Assembly: GCF_014649875.1 (NCBI RefSeq)
Contig: NZ_BMTW01000022.1
Coordinates: 56,130 to 120,129 of the forward strand
Direction: 5' to 3'
DNA from: Streptomyces rubiginosohelvolus
GTDB taxonomy: Bacteria; Actinomycetota; Actinomycetes; Streptomycetales; Streptomycetaceae
DNA: 64,000 nt
This document shows, piece by piece, positions 32,650-41,267 of the stretch. Both the position numbers and the translations under genes were made by a program. Position 1 is the stretch's first letter, and each line of letters starts with the position of its first letter. The notes beneath the pieces were generated by a model, which was given only the letters and a program-made list of their open reading frames with translations, had not been told where the DNA came from and searched no databases.

Positions 32650-33748
32650 CCAGCAGACGACGACCCGGCCCACGACGGATCCCGCCCCGGGGACCGGCAC
32701 CGGAGCGGACGCCGACGCCGACGCCACGGTGGACGCGCCGCCGGGCAAGGGCGAAGACCAGGACCGCCACCCCGCCGGGGACCTGACCACGGAGGCCGTC
32801 CTCGCGCCCTACCTCCGCGGGCAGGCCGCGGACTTCCTGCGCAGCCTGCGCCTGCACCACGAACACAGCGCCCCCGCCGACGCCGGCGGCCACGACGCCG
32901 CGGCCGCCACCCGCGCCCTGCGCCGCGCGGCCCGCCGGATCAGCGGCTCCCTGCACACCTTCCGGTCCGCCCTCGACCCGCACTGGGCCGACCAGCTCCG
33001 CGCCGAGCTGGCCTGGCTCTCCGGCGTACTCGCCCGGGAACACGCCTACGCCGGCCGGCTCACCCGGCTCGTCGAGGCCCTGCACCAGCTCTCCGGCCCC
33101 GCCCTCCCCGCCGCCCGGGGAGCCAGGGCCGCCGGGGAGGCCTCCGCGTCCGACGCCCAGGGCCGCGCCGCCCTCGGGGTCGGGGCCGCGCGCGCCGGGG
33201 CGCTGCTGGAACGCCGCCTCACCCTCGCCCGGACCCGGTCGCACTCCGCGGCCCTCCAGGCGCTCGGCTCCTCCCGGTTCCACGCGGTCGCCGACGCCGT
33301 CGCGCTCCTGGCCTCCGACGTACCGCTGGCCCCCGGCACCACGGGCCGCACCCCCGAGGCCCTGCTGGAGCCCGCCGAACGCGCCGAGCAGCGCCTCCTC
33401 GCCGCGGTGGCCGCCCTCCCGCCCGCCGACTCCGAGCCGTACAACGAGGCGCAGGACGCGGCGTGGCACCAGGCCCGCCTGCTGCTGCGGCTCCACCGGT
33501 ACGCCCACGAGGTCGTCCTCGGCGCCGCCGCCCCGGCCCTCGCCTCCTGCGGGCACGCCCTCGATCTGCACCGGGACGCGGTGGAGGCGGCCGCGGCGGC
33601 GGCAGCGGCGGCCCGCACCCCCCGGATCGCCCCGGCCACGGCGTACGCGCTGGGCGTGCTCCACGCGGACCAGCGCCATGAGGTGGAGGCGGCGCGGGCG
33701 GTGTTCCGCGAGACATGGCCGTACGCCACGGCCCTGACGGCGCCATGA
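32636..33748 (+). CDS. CHAD-domain protein (polyphosphate-associated)
   Basis: 370 residues from GTG 32636 (CGGAGG 7 bases upstream), starting inside the ppk 3' end. After a Thr/Ala/Asp-rich start (1-45), long helices carry the conserved His and Arg of the CHAD fold (VLAPYLRGQAADFLRSLRLH, AATRALRRAARRISGSLHTF, HQARLLLRLHRYAHEVVLG). CHAD helical bundles bind inorganic polyphosphate through basic pockets, which fits translational coupling to ppk. It probably stores, shields or positions polyP. Its stop overlaps the Nudix start as ATGA. Confidence 0.92.
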   Translation: MRRPDQQTTTRPTTDPAPGTGTGADADADATVDAPPGKGEDQDRHPAGDLTTEAVLAPYLRGQAADFLRSLRLHHEHSAPADAGGHDAAAATRALRRAARRISGSLHTFRSALDPHWADQLRAELAWLSGVLAREHAYAGRLTRLVEALHQLSGPALPAARGARAAGEASASDAQGRAALGVGAARAGALLERRLTLARTRSHSAALQALGSSRFHAVADAVALLASDVPLAPGTTGRTPEALLEPAERAEQRLLAAVAALPPADSEPYNEAQDAAWHQARLLLRLHRYAHEVVLGAAAPALASCGHALDLHRDAVEAAAAAAAAARTPRIAPATAYALGVLHADQRHEVEAARAVFRETWPYATALTAP

Positions 33749-34182
33749 GCGGCGACCCGCACGGCCCCGTGATCCGCGCCGCGGGATGCGTGCTGTGGCG
33801 GCGGACCCCGGACGGGACCGGGCCCGGGACCGGCGTGGAGGTGTGCCTGGTGCACCGCCCGAAGTACGGCGACTTCTCCTTCCCGAAGGGCAAGCTGAAG
33901 CGCGACGAGGAGCCGCTGGCCGCCGCCGTACGGGAGGTGCTGGAGGAGACCGGGCACCACTGCGCCCCCGGCCCCCGCCTCCCCACCTCGCGTTACGTGG
34001 TGGACGGCCGCCCCAAGGTCGTCGACTACTGGGCGGCCGAGGCGACCGGCGGCGCGTTCACCGCCAACGACGAGGTGGACCGCATCCTGTGGCTGGCCCC
34101 CGACGCCGCCCGCGCCCGGCTCACCCAGCCCCGTGACGTCCGGCAGCTGACCGCGTTCCTGGACGTCCTGCCCGCGTCCTGA
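33745..34182 (+). CDS. Nudix hydrolase
   Basis: 145 residues from ATG 33745, overlapping the CHAD stop. The Nudix box is intact: G-K-L-K-R-D-E-E-P-L-A-A-A-V-R-E-V-L-E-E-T-G spans roughly residues 52-73 with the metal-binding REVLEET core. The opening VIRAAGCVLWRR and DYWAAEATGG fit MutT1-like enzymes that hydrolyse (oxo)dGTP, diadenosine polyphosphates or diphosphoinositol-type substrates; here only the Nudix domain exists. Operon position after ppk and CHAD suggests work on phosphate-rich nucleotides. The exact substrate is unknown. Confidence 0.92.
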   Translation: MSGDPHGPVIRAAGCVLWRRTPDGTGPGTGVEVCLVHRPKYGDFSFPKGKLKRDEEPLAAAVREVLEETGHHCAPGPRLPTSRYVVDGRPKVVDYWAAEATGGAFTANDEVDRILWLAPDAARARLTQPRDVRQLTAFLDVLPAS

Positions 34183-34223
34183 TCAGCACTCCGGACCGGC
34201 CCCGCACCCGCCTGCCCGACACG

Positions 34224-34245
34224 GTTCACCTGCCGTTCACTCTCC
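34224..34245 (+). promoter_or_regulatory. PHO box (PhoP-binding direct repeats) upstream of pstS
   Basis: Two 11-bp direct repeat units, GTTCACCTGCC (34224-34234) and GTTCACTCTCC (34235-34245), match the Streptomyces PhoP consensus (GTTCACC). A weaker unit, CTTCACCTG, follows at about 34258. The site lies about 135 bases before the pstS start, as expected for phosphate-starvation induction. Confidence 0.88.
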
Positions 34246-34380
34246 CCCGTCGGCGGCTTCACCTGTTCTGCCTAATTTCGGACGTACAAGGTGCGCGGCG
34301 GCAAGCCACAGCACCCCTCCTCATCGCACGCCGTCGTAGAACGAGACGACCACGGCGGCTCCTGGAAGGAACACCCGAAA

Positions 34381-35514
34381 GTGAAGCTTCAGCGCAAGAA
34401 CCGGCTTCGTGCCACCGCGCTCGGTGCCCTCGCCGTCTCCGGCGCCCTGGTCCTCACGGCGTGCGGTTCGGACGACAACACGGGCGGCGCCACCGGCACC
34501 GGCGAGAAGACGACCGCCGCGTCGAACGTCGACTGCGGCAAGGCCAAGGGCCAGCTGCGCGCTTCCGGCTCCAGCGCGCAGAAGAACGCGATGGACCTCT
34601 GGGTCAAGAACTACATGGCCGCCTGTTCCGGTGTGGAGATCAACTACAACTCGTCCTCCTCCGGCGAGGGCATCGTGGCCTTCAACCAGGGCACCGTGGG
34701 CTTCGCCGGCTCCGACTCGGCGCTGAAGCCCGAGGAGGTCGCCGACTCCAAGAAGATGTGCAAGACCGGCCAGGGCATCAACCTGCCGATGGTCGGCGGC
34801 CCGGTCGCGATCGGCTTCAAGCTGGAGGGTGTCGACAAGCTCACGCTGGACGCCCCGACCCTCGCGAAGATCTTCGACAGCAAGATCAAGAAGTGGAACG
34901 ACCCGGCGATCGCCAAGCTGAACGACGGCGTCAAGCTGCCGGACAAGGCGATCCAGGCCTTCCACCGCTCCGAGGACTCCGGCACCACGCAGAACCTCGG
35001 CAAGTACCTCGGCGCCGCGGCTCCCAACGACTGGAAGTACGAGGCCGAGAAGAAGTGGCCGGCCCCCGGTGGCCAGGCCGCGTCCGGCTCCTCCGGCGTC
35101 GCCGCCCAGGTGAAGCAGGTCGACGGCGCGATCGGCTACTTCGAGCTCTCCTACGCCAAGTCCCAGTCCATCCCGACCGTGGACATCAACACCGGCGGCG
35201 CCGCCCCGGTCCAGGCCACCTCGGAGAACGCCTCCAAGGCCATCGCCGCCGCCAAGATCAAGGGCACCGGCAAGGACCTGGCGCTCGACCTCGACTACAC
35301 CACCAAGGCCGAGGGCGCCTACCCGCTGGTCCTGGTGACGTACGAGGTCGTCTGCGACAGCGGCAACAAGCCCGAGACGCTCGACACCGTCAAGTCCTTC
35401 CTCTCCTACGCCGCCTCCGACGACGGCCAGAAGATCCTGACCGAGGCCGGCTACGCCCCGATCCCGGCCGAGATCAACGCCAAGGTCCGCGAGACCATCG
35501 GCACCCTCTCGTAA
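34381..35514 (+). CDS. pstS: PstS, phosphate-binding lipoprotein
   Basis: 377 residues from GTG 34381 with GGAAGGAA upstream. The lipoprotein signal ends at VLTAC (Cys28). The mature domain binds inorganic phosphate through loops such as RASGSSAQKNAMDLW, GFAGSDSAL and HRSEDSGTT, the P-loop residues of PstS. It delivers phosphate to PstCA. Expression is expected to depend on PhoP through the PHO box upstream. A stem-loop after the stop (35519-35558) probably limits read-through into pstC, giving excess PstS. Confidence 0.96.
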   Translation: MKLQRKNRLRATALGALAVSGALVLTACGSDDNTGGATGTGEKTTAASNVDCGKAKGQLRASGSSAQKNAMDLWVKNYMAACSGVEINYNSSSSGEGIVAFNQGTVGFAGSDSALKPEEVADSKKMCKTGQGINLPMVGGPVAIGFKLEGVDKLTLDAPTLAKIFDSKIKKWNDPAIAKLNDGVKLPDKAIQAFHRSEDSGTTQNLGKYLGAAAPNDWKYEAEKKWPAPGGQAASGSSGVAAQVKQVDGAIGYFELSYAKSQSIPTVDINTGGAAPVQATSENASKAIAAAKIKGTGKDLALDLDYTTKAEGAYPLVLVTYEVVCDSGNKPETLDTVKSFLSYAASDDGQKILTEAGYAPIPAEINAKVRETIGTLS

Positions 35515-35518
35515 CACC

Positions 35519-35558
35519 CCGGGGCGGCCGGGTCCCCACCCGGGACCGGCCGCCCCGG
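35519..35558. terminator. Stem-loop between pstS and pstC
   Basis: CCGGGGCGGCCGG (35519-35531) pairs with CCGGCCGCCCCGG (35546-35558). Its position just after pstS fits partial termination or 3'-end stabilisation of pstS mRNA. Confidence 0.75.
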
Positions 35559-35616
35559 CCATCCGGTGCACCGCCGCCAGGGGAGCCACGGCTCCCCCAC
35601 ACAGACCGGAAAGACC

Positions 35617-36618
35617 ATGGCTTCCACCACACCCATAGACATGCCACCGGCCCCGCCGGCCCCGCCCGAACGAGCCGGGCGCCCCCGGTCCACCGGGCGC
35701 GCGGGCGACAAGATCTTCCTGGGCCTCTCCCGCGGCTCGGGCATCCTGCTGCTCGTGATCATGGCGTCGATCGCCGTGTTCCTCACCTACCGCTCGGTGC
35801 TCGCCATCTCGAAGGACGAGGGCAACTTCCTCACCACCTTCGACTGGAACCCGGCCGGGGACCCCCCGGTCTTCGGCATCGCGGTCCTGCTCTTCGGCAC
35901 GGTCGTCAGCTCGATCATCGCGATGGTCATCGCGGTTCCGATCGCTGTCGGCATCGCCCTGTTCATCTCGCACTACGCGCCGCGCAAGCTGGCCGCCCCG
36001 ATCGCGTACGTGGTCGACCTGCTGGCCGCCGTGCCCAGCATCGTCTACGGCATCTGGGGCGCCCTCGTCCTCGTGCCGTATCTGGAGGGCCTCAACCTCT
36101 GGCTCGACCAGTTCTTCGGCTGGACGTACATCTTCGAGAAGACCGAGGTCGGCGTCGCCCGCTCGCTCTTCACCGTCGGCATCCTGCTCGCGATCATGAT
36201 CCTGCCGATCGTGACCAGCGTCAGCCGCGAGGTCTTCCTCCAGGTCCCGAAGATGAACGAGGAGGCCGCGCTCGCGCTCGGCGCCACCCGCTGGGAGGTC
36301 ATCCGCCTCTCCGTGCTGCCCTTCGGCCGCTCCGGCATCATCTCCGCCTCGATGCTGGGCCTCGGCCGCGCGCTCGGCGAGACGATGGCCGTCGCCACGG
36401 TCCTCTCCCCGAACTTCCTCATCTCGCTGCACCTGCTCAACCCGGGCGGCGGCACGTTCGCCCAGAACATCGCGGCCAAGTTCGGCGAGGCCGACGCGTT
36501 CGGGCGGGACGCCCTGATCGCCTCCGGTCTCGTCCTCTTCGTCCTCACCCTGCTGGTCAACGGCGCGGCCCGGCTCATCATCGCCCGCCGCAAGGAGTAC
36601 TCGGGGGCCAACGCATGA
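35617..36618 (+). CDS. pstC: PstC, phosphate ABC permease
   Basis: 333 residues from ATG 35617. After a Pro-rich tail, six membrane helices (about 40-62, 95-120, 128-150, 180-205, 260-280, 300-325) follow. The cytoplasmic coupling EAA loop reads MNEEAALALGATRWEVIRLS. It forms the channel with PstA. It overlaps pstA by 4 bases (ATGA). Confidence 0.95.
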   Translation: MASTTPIDMPPAPPAPPERAGRPRSTGRAGDKIFLGLSRGSGILLLVIMASIAVFLTYRSVLAISKDEGNFLTTFDWNPAGDPPVFGIAVLLFGTVVSSIIAMVIAVPIAVGIALFISHYAPRKLAAPIAYVVDLLAAVPSIVYGIWGALVLVPYLEGLNLWLDQFFGWTYIFEKTEVGVARSLFTVGILLAIMILPIVTSVSREVFLQVPKMNEEAALALGATRWEVIRLSVLPFGRSGIISASMLGLGRALGETMAVATVLSPNFLISLHLLNPGGGTFAQNIAAKFGEADAFGRDALIASGLVLFVLTLLVNGAARLIIARRKEYSGANA

Positions 36619-37697
36619 GCCACGCACCCACCGGCGTCATGGAACGCCCGTCGCCCGCCTCGCCCTCCCCGAAGAGCAGCCTCGGCAGCCGCTCCCTGCC
36701 CCGCCTCGCGCCGCTCGGCTTCGCCGTCGTCTCGGTCGCGCTCGGCGTCGGCCTCTCGCTGGCCGCCGGCTGGGAGAGCCGCATCCAGTGGGGCATGATC
36801 TCGGCCCTGTTCTTCCTGGCCATCTCCTACGTCGCCACGACGGTCGTGGAGAACCAGCGCCAGGCCAAGGACCGCCTCGCCACCAGCGTGATGTGGGTCT
36901 GCTTCCTCATCGCCGTCGTCCCGCTCGCCTCGCTCCTCTGGACGACGATCGTCCGCGGCGCCGAGCGCCTCGACGGCTACTTCCTCACCCACTCGATGGC
37001 CGGTGTGCTCGGCTCCGAGGCCAGCGGCGGCGTCTACCACGCGCTGATCGGCACCCTGGAGCAGGTCGGCATCGCCACGGTGATCTCCGCCCCGCTCGGC
37101 CTGCTGACCGCCGTCTACCTCGTCGAGTACGGCAAGGGCTCGCTGGCCCGGGCCGTCACCTTCTTCGTCGACGTGATGACGGGCATCCCGTCCATCGTGG
37201 CCGGTCTCTTCATCCTGTCGATCATGCTGATCGCCAACCTGGAGCCCTCCGGCCTGATGGGCGCGCTCGCCCTGACGATCCTGATGATCCCCGTCGTGGT
37301 CCGCTCCACCGAGGAGATGCTCAAGCTCGTCCCCAACGAGCTGCGCGAGGCCTCCCTCGCCCTCGGCATCCCGAAGTGGCGCACCATCCTGAAGGTGGTT
37401 CTGCCGACCGCGATCGGCGGCATCACCACGGGCGTCATGCTCGCCATCGCCCGTATCGCCGGTGAGACCGCCCCGATCATCCTGCTGGTCTTCGGCAGCC
37501 AGCTGATCAACACGAACCCCTTCGAAGGCGCCCAGTCCTCGCTGCCGTTCTACATCTACGAGCAGTACAAGATCGGCGAGGCCGCGTCCTACGACCGCGC
37601 CTGGGCGGCGGCCCTGGTGCTGATCGCCTTCGTCATGATCCTCAACCTCGTGGCCCGCGGCATCGCCCGCTGGAAGGCCCCGAAGACCGGTCGCTGA
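36615..37697 (+). CDS. pstA: PstA, phosphate ABC permease
   Basis: 360 residues from ATG 36615, overlapping pstC. The N-terminal part adds two helices (about 35-85) before the six-helix PstA core. The EAA loop is LREASLALGIPKWRTILKVV; a phosphate-channel segment is ARIAGETAPIILL. The extra N-terminal helices are normal for Streptomyces PstA. It works with PstC, PstB and PstS. Confidence 0.95.
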   Translation: MSHAPTGVMERPSPASPSPKSSLGSRSLPRLAPLGFAVVSVALGVGLSLAAGWESRIQWGMISALFFLAISYVATTVVENQRQAKDRLATSVMWVCFLIAVVPLASLLWTTIVRGAERLDGYFLTHSMAGVLGSEASGGVYHALIGTLEQVGIATVISAPLGLLTAVYLVEYGKGSLARAVTFFVDVMTGIPSIVAGLFILSIMLIANLEPSGLMGALALTILMIPVVVRSTEEMLKLVPNELREASLALGIPKWRTILKVVLPTAIGGITTGVMLAIARIAGETAPIILLVFGSQLINTNPFEGAQSSLPFYIYEQYKIGEAASYDRAWAAALVLIAFVMILNLVARGIARWKAPKTGR

Positions 37698-37737
37698 CGC
37701 GGCCATCAGCGACCTCCCGAAAGAAGCAGTGATTCCC

Positions 37738-38514
37738 ATGGCCAAGCGCATCGACATCAGCGGCCTCACCGCCTACTACGGCAGCCACAAGGCCATCGAG
37801 GACATCTCGATGACCGTGGAGCCCCGCTCCGTGACGGCCTTCATCGGCCCGTCCGGCTGCGGCAAGTCCACCTTCCTGCGCACCCTGAACCGGATGCACG
37901 AGGTCACCCCCGGCGGCCGCGTCGAGGGCAAGGTGCTGCTGGACGACGAGAACCTCTACGCCTCCAACGTCGACCCGGTCACCGTGCGCCGCACGGTCGG
38001 CATGGTCTTCCAGCGCCCCAACCCCTTCCCCACCATGTCGATCTTCGACAACGTGGCGGCGGGCCTGCGGCTGAACGGCAGCTACCGCAAGAGCGAGCTG
38101 AACGACGTCGTGGAGAAGTCCCTGCGCGGCGCGAACCTCTGGAACGAGGTCAAGGACCGGCTGAACAAGCCCGGCTCCGGCCTCTCCGGCGGCCAGCAGC
38201 AGCGTCTGTGCATCGCCCGCGCCATCGCGGTCGAGCCGCAGGTCCTGCTGATGGACGAGCCGTGCTCGGCGCTCGACCCGATCTCGACCCTCGCCATCGA
38301 GGACCTGATCGGCGAGCTGAAGGAGCGCTTCACGATCGTCATCGTGACGCACAACATGCAGCAGGCGGCCCGCGTCTCGGACCGCACCGCGTTCTTCAAC
38401 CTCGCGGCGGTCGGCAAGCCGGGCAAGCTCATCGAGATAGACGAGACGGAGCGGATCTTCTCCAACCCGTCGGTCCAGGCCACGGAGGACTACATCTCCG
38501 GCCGCTTCGGCTGA
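37738..38514 (+). CDS. pstB: PstB, phosphate transporter ATPase
   Basis: 258 residues from ATG 37738 (a GTG at 37729 is also in frame). Walker A GPSGCGKST, Q-loop VFQRPNPFPTMSIFDNV, signature LSGGQQQRLCIARA, Walker B VLLMDEPCSALDP and switch His VTHNM are complete. It drives phosphate import through PstCA. It is the last gene of the pst operon and is followed by a strong bidirectional hairpin. Confidence 0.96.
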   Translation: MAKRIDISGLTAYYGSHKAIEDISMTVEPRSVTAFIGPSGCGKSTFLRTLNRMHEVTPGGRVEGKVLLDDENLYASNVDPVTVRRTVGMVFQRPNPFPTMSIFDNVAAGLRLNGSYRKSELNDVVEKSLRGANLWNEVKDRLNKPGSGLSGGQQQRLCIARAIAVEPQVLLMDEPCSALDPISTLAIEDLIGELKERFTIVIVTHNMQQAARVSDRTAFFNLAAVGKPGKLIEIDETERIFSNPSVQATEDYISGRFG

Positions 38515-38581
38515 GCACCCGGGCTCCACGCCCCCGATACGGCCTTGCGGTGCTGCATGGCGGTGCCACCACAAGGCGAAA

Positions 38582-38621
38582 GGGTCCGCCCCCGTACTCG
38601 AACGAGTACGGGGGCGGACCC
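38582..38621. terminator. Bidirectional terminator between pstB and pit
   Basis: GGGTCCGCCCCCGTACTCG (38582-38600) pairs with its exact complement at 38603-38621 (19-bp stem, 2-base centre). It separates the convergent pst and pit operons. Confidence 0.88.
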
Positions 38622-38645
38622 ACACGTGTCACCGGCCGGAGCCGC

Positions 38646-39644
38646 TCAGCCGAAGAGCAGCAGGACGGCCCCGTAGCTCAGCGCGGCGACCAGGGCCGCG
38701 GCGGGCATGGTGATGAACCAGCCCAGGATGATGTTCTTCGCGACGCCCCAGCGCACGGCGTTCACGCGCTTGGTGGCGCCGACGCCCATGATCGCGGAGG
38801 TGATGACGTGGGTGGTCGAGATCGGCGCGTGGAAGAGGAACGCCGAGCCGAACATGATCGAGGCGCCGGTGGTCTCCGCCGCGAAGCCCTGCGGCGGGTC
38901 CAGCTCGATGATCTTGCGCCCGAGGGTCCGCATGATGCGCCAGCCGCCCGCGTACGTACCCAGCGAGAGCATCACCGCACAGGCGACCTTGACCCAGACC
39001 GGGATCTCGTCGTTCGGGCCCTCGACATCGGCGATGACCAGGGCCATCACCACGATGCCCATCGTCTTCTGCGCGTCCTGGAGGCCGTGGCCGAGCGCCA
39101 TGCCCGCCGCCGAGACCGTCTGCGCGATCCGGAAGCCGCGCTTGGCCTTGTGCGGGTTGGCGTTCCGGAACATCCACATGATGCCGACCATCACCAGATA
39201 GCCGACGACCAGACCGATGACCGGGGAGAGGAACATCGGGATGACGATCTTCTCCAGGACGCCGGTCCAGATGACGTCCGTGCCGCCGGCCAGCGCCGCC
39301 CCGACCATGCCGCCGAACAGGGCGTGCGAGGACGAGGAGGGGAGGCCGTAGTACCAGGTGATCAGGTTCCAGATGATCGCGCCGACCAGCGCCGCGAACA
39401 GGATCCCCATCCCCTTCTGCCCGACGGGCGTGGCGATGAGCCCTTCGCTGACGGTCTTGGCGACCCCCTGGCCGAGGAAGGCGCCGGCCAGGTTCATCAC
39501 CGCCGCCATCGCCAGAGCCGCACGCGGGGTCAGCGCCCGGGTGGAGACCGAGGTGGCGATGGCGTTCGCGGAGTCGTGGAAGCCGTTCGTATACGTGAAG
39601 CCGAGCGCGACGCCGATGGTCACGATCAGCGCAAAGGTGTCCAC
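38646..39644 (-). CDS. pit: Pit-type low-affinity inorganic phosphate transporter
   Basis: 332 residues with about ten membrane helices. The duplicated PHO-4 signatures are visible: GFTYTNGFHDSANAIATSVS near the N-terminus and GGWRIMRTLGRKIIEL with APISTTHVITSAIMGVG in the C-terminal half. It imports phosphate, probably as metal-phosphate, with protons. It is the second gene of an operon with the DUF47 protein (5-base gap), the normal Streptomyces pair. Confidence 0.95.
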   Translation of the reverse strand: MDTFALIVTIGVALGFTYTNGFHDSANAIATSVSTRALTPRAALAMAAVMNLAGAFLGQGVAKTVSEGLIATPVGQKGMGILFAALVGAIIWNLITWYYGLPSSSSHALFGGMVGAALAGGTDVIWTGVLEKIVIPMFLSPVIGLVVGYLVMVGIMWMFRNANPHKAKRGFRIAQTVSAAGMALGHGLQDAQKTMGIVVMALVIADVEGPNDEIPVWVKVACAVMLSLGTYAGGWRIMRTLGRKIIELDPPQGFAAETTGASIMFGSAFLFHAPISTTHVITSAIMGVGATKRVNAVRWGVAKNIILGWFITMPAAALVAALSYGAVLLLFG

Positions 39645-39649
39645 GAGGT

Positions 39650-40270
39650 TCAGGACTCCTTGACCGCGATGGTCTCCACGGTGTTGGCGACGTGCTCGAA
39701 CGCGTCAGCCGCCTCTTCCAGCACATCCACGATCTGCTTGAGCTTCAGCACCTCCATGGCGTCGTACTTGCCGTTGAAGAGGTGGGCCAGCAGCTTGCGG
39801 TGGATCTGGTCGGCCTGGTTCTCCAGACGGTTGACCTCGATCCAGTACTCGGTGAGGTTGTCCATGGTCCGCAGCCCCGGCATGGCCTCGGCGGTCAGTT
39901 CCGCCGCCCGGGCCAGCACCTCGATCTGCTGCTCGACGCCCTTGGGGAGCTCCTGGACCTGGTAGAGGACGACGAGGTCGACGGCCTCCTCCATGAAGTC
40001 CATGATGTCGTCGAGCGAGGACGCCAGGTTGTAGATGTCCTCGCGGTCGAACGGCGTGATGAAGGAGGAGTTGAGCTGGTGGAAGATCGCGTGGGTCGCG
40101 TCGTCCCCCGCGTGCTCCGCTGCCCGCATACGCTCCGCGATCTCGACTCGGGAGGCAGAATCCGCCCCGAGCAGTTCCATCAGGAGTTTCGAGCCCGTGA
40201 CAATGTTGTCCGCGGAGGCGGAGAACATGTCGTAGAAGCTCGTCTCCCTGGGGGTCAGACGAAAGCGCAC
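39650..40270 (-). CDS. DUF47 (PhoU-like) Pit accessory protein
   Basis: 206 residues, all-helical, starting MRFRLTPRETSFYDMFSASA. The PhoU-like metal-binding helices include AEHAGDDATHAIFHQLNSSF, DREDIYNLASSLDDIMDFME and LENQADQIHRKLLAHLF, with Asp/Glu/His for a metal cluster. DUF47 proteins are encoded with Pit transporters and probably regulate or gate them, as PhoU does for Pst. It is first in the operon with pit. Confidence 0.92.
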   Translation of the reverse strand: MRFRLTPRETSFYDMFSASADNIVTGSKLLMELLGADSASRVEIAERMRAAEHAGDDATHAIFHQLNSSFITPFDREDIYNLASSLDDIMDFMEEAVDLVVLYQVQELPKGVEQQIEVLARAAELTAEAMPGLRTMDNLTEYWIEVNRLENQADQIHRKLLAHLFNGKYDAMEVLKLKQIVDVLEEAADAFEHVANTVETIAVKES

Positions 40271-40414
40271 GTGGGGTCCTCGGGATGCTTTGGATTCGGT
40301 CAGGCTGATGCTAGGCGCATCATCCGGCCACGGCTAACCGGCGTTCTTCAGTGTCGCCCATCGGACAGGGCGATCGACACGGACCCCCGGTCACGTTTCG
40401 ACAGGATTCGTTAC

Positions 40415-40437
40415 GATATACCCGGCAGGGGTATATC
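40415..40437. promoter_or_regulatory. CsoR-type palindromic operator
   Basis: GATATACCC (40415-40423) and GGGTATATC (40429-40437) are perfect 9-bp inverted arms with a 5-base G/C spacer, the known shape of CsoR operators (TACCC-n-GGGTA). It sits 20 bases before the csoR ATG and indicates autoregulation by copper. Confidence 0.88.
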
Positions 40438-40457
40438 AGGACAACGGGAGGACGCAG

Positions 40458-40859
40458 ATGACCACGACGGGAACCGGGGCCGGGGCCGGAATCACGGGGG
40501 CCGAAGCGGCGGGCGTGACCGCTCCTGACCCGGAGGCGACCGCACCTGTGGACATCGTCACGGACCACGACCGCGGCATCCACGGCTACCACCACCAGAA
40601 GGACGAGCACCTCAAACGGCTGCGCCGGATCGAGGGCCAGATCCGCGGCCTCCAGCGCATGGTCGACGAGGACGTCTACTGCATCGACATACTCACCCAG
40701 GTGTCGGCGTCCACGAAGGCCCTGCAGTCCTTCGCCCTCCAGCTGCTGGAGGAGCACCTGCGCCACTGCGTCGCCGACGCGGCCGTCAAGGGCGGCGAGG
40801 AGATCGACGCGAAGGTCGAGGAGGCCACGAAGGCGATCGCCCGGCTGCTCCGCACGTGA
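40458..40859 (+). CDS. csoR: CsoR copper-sensing repressor
   Basis: 133 residues from ATG 40458 behind GGGAGG. After a Gly/Ala/Thr-rich extension (1-35) comes the four-helix CsoR/RcnR domain (HQKDEHLKRLRRIEGQIRGL). Copper(I) ligands Cys75, His100 and Cys104 have exactly the CsoR spacing (25 and 4). Without copper it binds its palindromic operator; copper releases it. It is autoregulated here; copper efflux genes are not adjacent and must lie elsewhere. Confidence 0.93.
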   Translation: MTTTGTGAGAGITGAEAAGVTAPDPEATAPVDIVTDHDRGIHGYHHQKDEHLKRLRRIEGQIRGLQRMVDEDVYCIDILTQVSASTKALQSFALQLLEEHLRHCVADAAVKGGEEIDAKVEEATKAIARLLRT

Positions 40860-40877
40860 TGCGCGGCGGCGCGGGCG

Positions 40878-41072
40878 TCACCCCCGGCGGGCGGCCTGCC
40901 GGGGGACCGTCGCCCAGGACTCGGCACCCCGGACGTCGAGCACCTCGTCGATACGGTCGGGACTGAGGCGCTCCTCGTCCACGGCCGACGCGGCGATCAT
41001 CAGCTCGCCGCACAGCTCGATCTCGGCGAGGGCCACACAGTCCTGAGCGTTCGGAGCGCTGAGCGTCACCAC
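40878..41072 (-). CDS. Small conserved hypothetical protein
   Basis: 64 residues if started at GTG 41072 (AGAGAGG 8 bases upstream); GTG 41081 is the outer alternative. Sequence VVTLSAPNAQDCVALAEIEL ... ERLSPDRIDEVLDVRG looks like a compact alpha/beta protein with two cysteines. No function is recognised. It converges with csoR (18 bases between stops). Confidence 0.7.
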   Translation of the reverse strand: MVTLSAPNAQDCVALAEIELCGELMIAASAVDEERLSPDRIDEVLDVRGAESWATVPRQAARRG

Positions 41073-41267
41073 GTGCGTCACCTCTCTCTGCCGTCCTCCC
41101 GGCCGTCACCGGCCTCTGGCAACACCGACATCCCAGCCTAGGGAGCGCGACAGGTGCCGCGCATGGCACGGACGGACCATTTTGAGCCCCCTCCCAACCG
41201 GCCCCATCCCCCGGCCCGTCCCGGTACCCGCGCCTCCCCCACCCCGCCCGGCACCCCCCGGCGCCCC

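Noticed and set aside
30226..32790. Long open frame on the strand opposite ppk (about 850 codons)
   Set aside because: It is the usual antisense shadow of a GC-rich gene: acidic/Val-rich nonsense composition, and ppk itself has all PPK1 motifs.
34321..36627. Long minus-strand frame over pstS-pstC
   Set aside because: Antisense shadow; pst genes are unambiguous.
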